Source: Hemileia vastatrix (taxonomy: Eukaryota > Basidiomycota > Pucciniomycetes > Pucciniales > Zaghouaniaceae). From it: DNA of 64,000 nt. The DNA lies in the NCBI GenBank assembly GCA_030280995.1, contig JASXTE010000002.1:5267683-5331682 (forward strand). The letters run 5' to 3'. Position 1 is the first letter of the stretch, and each line of letters starts with the position of its first letter. Below, piece by piece: positions 56,775 through 64,000 of the stretch. The position numbers and the translations under genes are program-made. The notes beneath the pieces are model-generated. The model did no database searches and was not told the origin of the DNA. It worked only from the letters and a program-made list of their open reading frames with translations.

Positions 56775-57103
56775 ATGTACAGTTGGGGTGTGTAGATATG
56801 AAAAAAACTTAAGTGTTTGCCACCAAAATTAAGTAGCATAGAGTTAGGAAAGACTTCAAGATGGAATCAGCAATTATGAGTCATGTGACTTTCTTGCAAA
56901 TCCATCATGGATGAGATGAGTTTGGGATCAGGAATTAGGAATGGAAATTGGGGTATAAGAGGCAGGATAATGCATTATTGTGGATTCCTTATCCACTAGC
57001 CACAGGGCTAGTGGATAAGAATCTTCTATAATTAATAATGTCTGATCCTGGGAAAAAAAATTCCTGATTCCTAATTGTGGATCCCTGAGCATTGATACCC
57101 CCT
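56775..57103. repeat. Right terminal region of H2
   Basis: Upstream region of the transposase gene and the terminal inverted repeat. An internal palindromic stretch TCCTTATCCACTAGCC..GGCTAGTGGATAAGAA lies at about 56985-57022 and could form a stable hairpin close to the end. Confidence 0.6.
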
Positions 57104-57106
57104 ATT

Positions 57107-57326
57107 GTAATAATAAGTATTATGCACAACTTTAGAAGGTGACTTATTTACCAAGGTATAGGAGAAAGCCCTGATTACTGGTACTTTATCTTTGGTTTGT
57201 AAGGTCTATTGGTGGTTGATTGATGAGGAGCTATATCCTTGTTGCAGTTGTGGCTGGCATCTAGTTGGTGAAACCAAACCCACTTCCATTTTACCACTAA
57301 TATTTTATCCTGGGACTGATCTGATC
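57107..57326 (-). pseudogene. Copy 2 gag 5' part, between H2 and the solo LTR
   Basis: It aligns to copy 1 from about 13420 to 13636 (GGTTTCACCAAC, CCACAACTGCAACAAGG, GTACCAGTAATCAGG). It contains the gag-pol overlap region, but the GGGAAAA heptamer is replaced by a different sequence. Confidence 0.8.
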
Positions 57327-58493
57327 TGTAAGTGTATTCCAGTATCTAAGTATGATTTAATAGTAAATATTTTATGGTCCTAATTATTATTTGTAAATTA
57401 TTTAGTTATTAAACCTCAATGGAAGACTAATAAAATAGTTATGATCAATATTAACTCACAATATTTGGATTGGTGCGGGCTAGTGGTGGAAAATAGGTTG
57501 ATAAAATATAGTTATAGATAATATAAAGATAATATCAATTTACAAAGGCTTTAAAAAATATTTTTATATGGTTAAAATTGTTTTTTAATGTTTGTTTAAG
57601 TTTTATTAATTAAGTGATTGATTTATTGATGTCCAATAGCCTGTAAAATCCTACCTAACTTATACCAAAATCCACTGGAGTGCACAGACCTTCAATCCAG
57701 ATGATGTCACAGATATCCTCAGAAATTAAAGCACTTTGAGGGCTCATCACCTCCCCAGGGCATCCAATTCAAGAATTTTTAATACCCATAACTCCGCTAA
57801 AGACCCCCCATCACAATTAATGATATCATAAACCCATACCACAAATAGAGAAAACAGATAAAAGCAGATACCATAAAGAAAAAGGTAAAATAAATCATAA
57901 AGAGAGTATAGAATTAAACTAAAAGCATATTAAGGAGCTAAAGAAGCTTTCCAAGAATCCAATAACATCCCCAAGCATCCATATTAACCCAGAAATCATA
58001 TTCCAATCCATAAATCTGTGAAAATCCATCAAAGGAAGCAGATTAAGTTGTCCAAACTGGATATATGCTCTTGGAAAAAGTTGTATATGCTTGTGTAGGA
58101 ATGGTGAGTCCATTGAATACCTCCATATTACCTTATATAAGCAAGAAAATAAATATTATAGGATAATTAGAGGTTTAAACCTGCTTATAGACTATATATA
58201 CATAATATAACTACATATTTCACTGAATATGAGGTTTATGCATACATATAAGCTTATGTATGTCTATAATTACTTAAATCACTAAAGATAAGTATATTAT
58301 GACTCCATTAGAAGTTTAATAAGTATTATGGGGCTATGGATAAGCTATTCAAATTTATATAAGTCATTTAATAGTGTAATAAATATATATATAAGTATTA
58401 TAACCATAATTTTAACTTATAGGCTTAATTCAATTAAGGCTATATTATTTTAAGCATAAGAAAAACTCAGTCCTGGGAGTAACTAGGCTGACA
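57327..58493 (-). repeat. Solo LTR of the copy 1/2 family in copy 2 gag (TSD TGATC)
   Basis: It is 1167 bp, with TGTCAGCCTAGTT at the 58493 end. Perfect TGATC repeats lie at 57322-57326 and 58494-58498. Both flanks continue the gag sequence of copy 2, so a full element of the same family inserted here and recombined to a solo LTR. Confidence 0.88.
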
Positions 58494-58498
58494 TGATC

Positions 58499-59359
58499 CT
58501 CCTTGGGTATGAGGTTGATGACTTTCCTGCTCTGCTAGATGTTGATTCAATTCCTGGAATCCTAACCTGCAATTGTTCTCCACTTTCTCTCCCACTTTGA
58601 TTAAAAAAGACTTGGATTCCTCCAGTTTCAGGAATTGTTTTTACAGATGGAAAGTTGGTCCTGAAGAGGAGATTAGGTCTTCATGAAAGTTGTTCTTTAT
58701 AGGAGGGCCAGCTTTTCTTCTATGCTTATCTTGTCTGGCTGAGGTTAGGTCTGTTCTTCCATGGTGATGTCCTGGTACACTTTTATCAGCTCTAGACCTG
58801 GTATTAAGGGAAATTTTATCACTTAAATTTTCCTGTGGAGCACTCAATATGACTGAAATAAATATCAAATAGTCCTAAAAAAGTAAAAACCTGTATGGTA
58901 ATCACTAGAGAAAAAATTTAGTAATTTTAATACTAATAAAAAACAGTAGAGCTTAACCTTTATTTATATATTTATTAATTAAAATAAAATATAATAAAAA
59001 TTCAAAAAAAATCTGTCAAGTTTATATAATAAGTTTAACTAAACCTTTATAATAGTGAGTAATTAGCTTACCAATCATTAAACAAATACCAATTAAATTG
59101 GGTGTTATATTGGTGACCAAATACCAAATAAAGGATGGATATATATTGGGTACAGTTACTCCTGTAAATACCTAATTTCTATTGAATAAATATTAGTAAA
59201 ATTTCTAAAAGGGATCTTTTACACAATCACCTAGTAATGGCGACCCACTAATGCTCTGGAGACCCAAATATTTAGCTTATATGAGCTATAGAAGAATAAA
59301 AATCATGTCCTAAAGTTATAACTAAAATTATAAGTAGTAAATTAGGCAAGCCCCCCAAT
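58499..59359 (-). pseudogene. Copy 2 gag start and 5' leader
   Basis: The minus strand keeps SAPQ...LNTRSRADK...PGHHHG (58845-58755), matching the start of the copy 1 ORF at 13043. It then keeps, 58870-59359, the AT-rich leader with AATTAAATTGGGTGTTAT and the ATTGGGGG primer site at the LTR edge. Stops and frameshifts are present. Confidence 0.8.
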
Positions 59360-60475
59360 TGTCAGTGTATGCTAGTAAAAAAGTATAATTTAATAGTAAA
59401 AATTAATTTCCAGACTACTTAATTAGATATGATTTATGGCTTAAACCTCAGTGAAACAATTATAAAAATTTTATACTCAATTATTAACTCACAATATTTG
59501 GGTTGGTGCATGCTGGTGGTAGAAAATTGACTAATAAAATATAATTTAGCTGGTATAGAGATAAAATCAATTTATAAGGGCTTTAAAATATATTTTAATA
59601 TATTAATAAGTAATTCTAATTTATTTTTAACTGTGTAGTAAGTAAATAATACCTAATAACTGGCCAAATCCCCCTTTACTTATGCCATAACCCACTGAAG
59701 TGCACAGACCTTCCTTCCAAATGATTCTACCACTCTCTCTCTCTAAATTAAAGCACTTTGAGGACTCATAACCTCCCCATGGCTTCTTATTAAAGACTTT
59801 TCATCACCTAGATCTTCAGTTTGTACCCTTCATCACAATTAATGATATCATACCATCATACCATAAACAGAAGAAACAGAGAAAAGTGTGAACCATGAAG
59901 AAAGCAATTAAAATGGCTTATCAAGAGAGAATAATATGAAACCAAAGAAATATAAGGAAACAAAATATGCTTCCAAGATCCCAGTGAAATTCCCAAGCCT
60001 TCCAATTGACTCAGTAACCATGATCCAACCCACAAAACTGTGATATTTCATTGAAGGAAGCAGATTGAGTTGTCTGAACTGAATATATATGTGTGTAGGC
60101 ATGGTGAACTCATTGAATACTTTCATATAATTTAAAATAAATGATATGATCATACATATAGGCTATTTAGAGGGTTATACCTGCATATAGTTATATATAT
60201 GCATAAAATAACTGCATTTTTCTATGAATATTGAAGTTATACATGCATATGAGCTTAAGTATGTCTCTTATTACTTAATACTACTTAAGATAAATATATT
60301 ATGACAACACTATCACCTTAATAAGTATCATGGGGCTACAGATAACCTACTTAAACTCATATAAGTCTATATAATAGTATAACAAACATATATTTAACTT
60401 ATAAACTTAATTCAATGAAGGTTATCTTATTTTTGCCATAAGAGTTAATAATTCCTGGAGTTAACTAGGCTGACA
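59360..60475 (-). repeat. 5' LTR of copy 2
   Basis: It spans from TGTCAGTGTATGC at 59360 to TTAACTAGGCTGACA at 60475, 1116 bp. It is strongly diverged from the 3' LTR at 27619-28794. Confidence 0.88.
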
Positions 60476-62469
60476 GACTTTGTGTTGCATAAAAAGTAAT
60501 AATGGAAAAATTAATTTGTTTTATGGGGTTCCTCTAGCATATACCTGTGAAAAGTCCCAAACTTAGTTTCTAGACTTGATCTGCATTTTGGCTTGAAGAA
60601 TTGTCATTTATTTAAAACTACTAAATTTGACATATATTATTTATTTATTTATTGATTTATTTAATTATATTAAATTTTGGTGACTTTCACCCCTTACTTC
60701 AATAAAATTCATGTGAGGGTATTGCCAAATTTTCAAATCTGACATGAAAAATTGATGAGTCGGAAAAATTTTGGTGATACACACCCCTTAACTAATTAAA
60801 ATGCAGGAAAGGTTATTACCAAAGTTAACAAAAAGATATAGAATTTAATTGAATTAGCCCTATTTATAAATGTGAGTTAGTGGTGAGGTAATATAAGTAT
60901 GTTGGTGATGAGGATTTTTGCACTGGTGTCAGTATTATTTTACCATCTGAAATTCTAAAAGTGCAACATGTTAGAGTCCAGTGAAGAAAAACGGTGTTAT
61001 AAGACTCTCATGATATAACTACTTTTGATAAGATTAAAAGTAACTTTTAAAGTCATTCCCCAACCATTAACTAAGAAAACAATTAATCTATTAAAAAAGT
61101 CAAGTAATTTTTTAATGCCCTCATAAGATTGGACATTTTTTACACATTCCATAATAAAGTTTTTTTAATTTTTTGCTTTTACAAATCATTACTTGCCATT
61201 TATCTTTGAAAATCACCAGCTTTTCTGTTCTCTGAGTGAAGATGAACTCTTTCCATCTCTTCTGCATCAAATCTTGAATTTTCAAAATTTTATTGAAGCA
61301 AAAAAAATTTCACTCTGAATCTAAGGCCCTTTGATCTTTCATTAGAATATGATCAGACTTAATCCACTCAAAGCCAAGTGAATTTTTCGCAATAGAAGGT
61401 TATTCTGAATAAATTGAGTAAAAAATATTGTATTAAAGAAGCTATATAGTTACCAAATATTTCTTATATACTTTTTTCAAAAAAAATATTATGGGAGGAA
61501 AAAAAGATGGTTGAAGTATTACCATTTTTTAAAATATGATTCAAGTTCATTGGAGTTGAGGCTTGAAAATTTTGTTTGGAATTTGAGCGAGAGGGCTCAG
61601 GAAGTTCATTTAAAGCAGTTTCTAAAGAAGGATTGTCATTGCTGTAAACATTATTCTTTTTTAAACTTTGAGTTTGAGTAGGAGGAAAATAGAAAAGAAA
61701 AAAAAGGATAAGAAATTTAGCAAATAATTTATGAAAAATGAAAAATTTAACATGCATAAATGAATTGGGGCTTTAAGGACTCATATCTTCCCTGAAATAA
61801 TTGTTATTCTTGGTAGTTGGGGTCATCTTCAGGTGAACTATGGTTAGAAGCTGGAGGAGAGTGATGTCCTTTAAGTACAGGTGTGTTGTGAGGACTATTA
61901 GATGGCTGAGAACCAGAGTGTATATCATTGGTAAAATCATGTAGAAACCAAGGTTTGGTATCAACTCAGGAACCATAAAGAATATCTATTTACTCATAGA
62001 AAGAACACATGAAATTGAGCATTTTGGAAACAGTAGTAATTCCATTTTCCAAATCATCATTATAAATACAAAAGTAAATGGAAGTAAAAGAGAAATGAGC
62101 CTTTTTATATTTTGATTGATAAATTTTAAACCTCTCCATTTGCTTAGAATTAATGTAGAATCTCCTTTTTGTTTTCCTTTTTACTTCATTTTCCATAAGA
62201 AAGAAGCCATTGACATTTGATGAAGGTGGATTTCCAATTTGGCTGGACTTCTCACAACCAAAACATGCATCATAATTTGATTTAATTTTGAGGAAGTTAA
62301 TGATGATGAGATAACCTTCCTTTTTTATCTGTCCAGACTTTGATTTCTCAGGTAAGAGCATTGCATTATGGGAAAACCTTTGTTATCAAACATTTTTTTG
62401 AGTTGCATTTTGAGTTTTGTATTTTCTGGGAGGAATTATGAAACTGGTATTTTAAAAGAACAGAGATTA
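60476..62469 (-). pseudogene. Harbinger-type fragment with decayed Myb/SANT-like gene
   Basis: On the minus strand, in normal order: exon 1 (about 62440-61990) with LIIINFLKIKSNYDACFG, NGFFLMENEVKRKTKRR and KQMERFKIYQSKYKKAHF. A middle part (61976-61773) and a Ser/Asn-rich part (61757-61464, FPPTQTQSLKKNN and MNLNHILKNGN) follow, and then the 3' segment and minisatellite (60860-60480). It breaks at the copy 2 LTR on one side and at a CACTA-type end (62470) on the other. Several stops and frameshifts. Confidence 0.72.
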
Positions 62470-62570
62470 CACTATGCAATATTTGGGGGGGGAATGGCTA
62501 GCAAGTCCTCAACTTGAACTTAGATGGAACACAGATGGAACTCAGACTGAACTTATAATGAATTGATACT
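62470..62570 (+). mobile_element. CACTA-type left end, truncated element
   Basis: CACTATGCAATATTTGGGG is followed by GGCTAGCAAGTCCTCAACTT and repeated GATGGAAC words, matching the left end of the MITE at 63676. I found no matching right end before that MITE, so the element seems truncated or its other end is changed. Confidence 0.5.
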
Positions 62571-63675
62571 GAACTTTACTTTGAACTCATCATGAGCTCT
62601 TAACCAATTATGGATGAGTCTGTGCTGGAATAATAGTAAAAGTTTAATTAATAATTTATAGAAATGATGACAAGGGAAGATTAAGAATCTAATCCATTCA
62701 CAGAATTTTTTTCATAAAACACAATTTAATTTTCATTTTGAATTTCACTTGATCATTAAAAAGACTGAAAATTATACTTTTTATTTAAAAAGAATCACTT
62801 TTAAACTCTCTAATGATTCTATTAGTTTTTTTTTGAAAAATATATAATAAATTCAGTGGTTCTTTTAATTGATAACTCCTTTTAACCAAGAATTTGAAGC
62901 TTTCATTTTTTAATTTAAACCATATTACCTGATTTTCTTTGTATTTTTATTATTTCTGATTATGAAATATATATATTTTCAGTTCAATGGATTTATTTAA
63001 CAAACATATTGAACCATCAAAATCCTCAAGTATTTTATTTTATAATACTGTGAAAAGACTCATAATTAAAAAAATAAAAGATAGCAATATGTTTTCCTAA
63101 TTTCTGTTTCAATAAAGTCCTCTCATAGCTTCTTTACACTAAGAACTAATAATTAATAAATTGTTTTATTATAAGTTTAGAAAGAAGTATAATTCTTATA
63201 CAAGTGAATTTTAATCAATTTTTTTAACATTTTTATATGCAAGAAGATAATTAAAATTAAAAGAAATTTTTTTTTGCTCTTTTTTTGTTTTATTGAATAT
63301 TCAACTACTTAGAATTTTTGCAATATACATTACTTCAATGTAATACATATATGATATTCTAGAACTTTTCATGATTTATTTCATCAAAATTGCATGTAAA
63401 TATGGTTATTTTGTAGAGTAATCTCATGAGTTGAAATAATAAATCACTAAGTAAATTTTTCATATGAAAAACTGAAATTCAAGCTAGATGTAAAAATTTA
63501 AAGAAAATGAAAATAAATTAGTATAAATTTATTTAAACATTAATTTTAGTGCTTGATTTTGCTTCAATGCTGTATTGTTGGATAATTTCAGTGTCAACTT
63601 GGGAATAATTACCATATATTTCACAAAGTGTTATCATGTTAAAAAATGTGCTTCAGATAAATTTTTTGATTGTAT
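62571..63675. other. AT-rich sequence, nothing recognised
   Basis: About 1.1 kb of AT-rich sequence without credible ORFs, RNA genes or clear repeats. It might be the interior of the element starting at 62470. Confidence 0.4.
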
Positions 63676-63924
63676 CACTACACAATATAGGGGGTAGACT
63701 TGCTAGCAAGTCCTCAACCTGAACTCAGATGGAACTCAGACTGAACTCATATTAAATCCATACTGAACTATACTTGAACACCCATCTAAAACTGTTCTTC
63801 TGAGTGGTGTTCATCCCTGATTGTATGGTTCCTTTTTCAATAGCTCAATGTGTGTTCAATCTGTATAGAGTTTGGTTCCAAGGTTGCAAACTTGCTAGAA
63901 AGTCTGCCCCCATATTGTGTGGTG
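63676..63924. mobile_element. CACTA-type MITE (249 bp, TSD TAT)
   Basis: The left end is CACTACACAATATAGGGGG and the right end, read inward, CACCACACAATATGGGGGC. Perfect TAT lies at 63673-63675 and 63925-63927. Subterminal GCTAGCAAG and repeated GAACTCA words are present. No coding capacity. The ends are related to those of element S. Confidence 0.8.
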
Positions 63925-64000
63925 TATTATTGTTCAAGAACTTAATTAAAGAAGTAGAAGTGGTACATCTTTATACTTTTATCAGTTTAAAATTTAAAAA

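Larger units (their letters stand above)
44581..57103 (+). mobile_element. Harbinger-type element H2 carrying Myb/SANT, Tet-like and transposase genes
   Basis: Terminal inverted repeats AGGGGGTATCAAT..TCAGGGATCCACAATTA are found at 44581 and, inverted, at 57103. The 3-bp duplication ATT lies at 44578-44580 and 57104-57106. The flanks join to the gag sequence that is continuous in copy 1 around 13625-13645, so both borders are independently confirmed. Inside, after removing G1 (44698-50231), the unit is about 7.0 kb and holds Myb/SANT-like (+), Tet-like (-) and DDE_Tnp_4 (-) genes. TIR length, TSD size and transposase type agree with PIF/Harbinger. Confidence 0.87.
27619..60475 (-). mobile_element. 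Old Ty3/gypsy chromovirus copy 2, expanded by nested insertions
   Basis: It is the same family as copy 1, in reverse. Its own parts are 27619-28892, 39300-44580, 57104-57326 and 58494-60475, together about 8.76 kb, close to the 8845 bp of copy 1. Inserted into it are S (28893-39299), H2 (44581-57103) and a solo LTR (57327-58493). Each insertion point matches continuous sequence in copy 1. The two LTRs are strongly diverged from one another, so it is old. The outer flanks GCTCC and GACTT do not match. Confidence 0.88.

Noticed and set aside
44581..57103. Reading H2 as two separate elements because the terminal repeat and leader at 44581-44697 are far from the genes
   Set aside because: The uninterrupted leader at 24411-23987 (minus) shows that the sequences on both sides of G1 belong together.
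1..64000. Host protein-coding genes, tRNA or rRNA
   Set aside because: Every frame with recognisable features belongs to a transposable element. I saw no tRNA-like cloverleaf with a B box or rRNA segments by eye; a covariance-model scan was not possible.

Overview
This window is a repeat-dominated stretch of an AT-rich fungal genome. I see no conventional host gene, rRNA or tRNA in it. Several features point to a basidiomycete, most likely a rust fungus (Pucciniales) with an expanded genome: Ty3/gypsy chromoviruses, PIF/Harbinger-type (DDE_Tnp_4) transposases, Myb/SANT-like proteins, Tet-like 2OG-Fe(II) oxygenases of the kind multiplied in rusts, and short GT-AG introns of about 60-75 nt. The organism is an inference; the element structures are read directly from the sequence.

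Layout. (1) 1-3150: 3' part of a Ty3/gypsy chromovirus (E3), consisting of the pol C-terminus with a chromodomain, an antisense ORF with a Zn2Cys6-like cluster, and a 3' LTR. (2) 3151-6814: an older element of the same LTR family in reverse (E4). E3 interrupts its RT, and a solo LTR, itself split by a second solo LTR of another family, interrupts the stretch between protease and RT. (3) 6815-9406: a ~300-bp tandem repeat and a rearranged Harbinger fragment. (4) 9407-22667: a Harbinger-type element (H1) with remains of Myb/SANT, Tet-like and transposase genes, split by a very young complete Ty3/gypsy chromovirus (copy 1, 11358-20202, TSD CTTTC, near-identical 1177-bp LTRs, one 1816-codon gag-pol ORF). 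(5) 22668-27618: TTTATC/TTTATA hexamer arrays, a solo LTR with TSD CATAT, a MITE and terminal fragments of Harbinger elements. (6) 27619-60475: an old degenerate copy of the same chromovirus (copy 2, minus strand), expanded from about 8.8 kb to 32.9 kb by nested insertions.

The nest inside copy 2 can be resolved. A 10.4-kb CACTA-like element (S, 28893-39299, TSD ATA) sits in its 3' untranslated region. S carries an array of thirteen ~606-bp units, nearly all with a 46-bp near-perfect palindrome. A 12.5-kb Harbinger-type element (H2, 44581-57103, TSD ATT) sits in its gag region and carries a Myb/SANT-like gene, a Tet-like oxygenase gene and a DDE transposase gene. H2 is itself interrupted by a gag-only LTR element (G1, 44698-50231). 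A solo LTR (57327-58493, TSD TGATC) sits further 5' in gag. To the right lie another Harbinger Myb-gene fragment (60476-62469) and CACTA-type ends, including a 249-bp MITE (63676-63924, TSD TAT).

The most interesting system is the Harbinger-type transposon that carries a Tet/JBP-like (putative DNA base-modifying) oxygenase together with its Myb-like partner and transposase. H2's borders are set by an empty-site comparison with the intact chromovirus, and H1 has the same Myb(+) / Tet(-) / transposase(-) order. All the Harbinger genes seen here carry stops or frameshifts, so these copies are decayed; live copies would be elsewhere in the genome.
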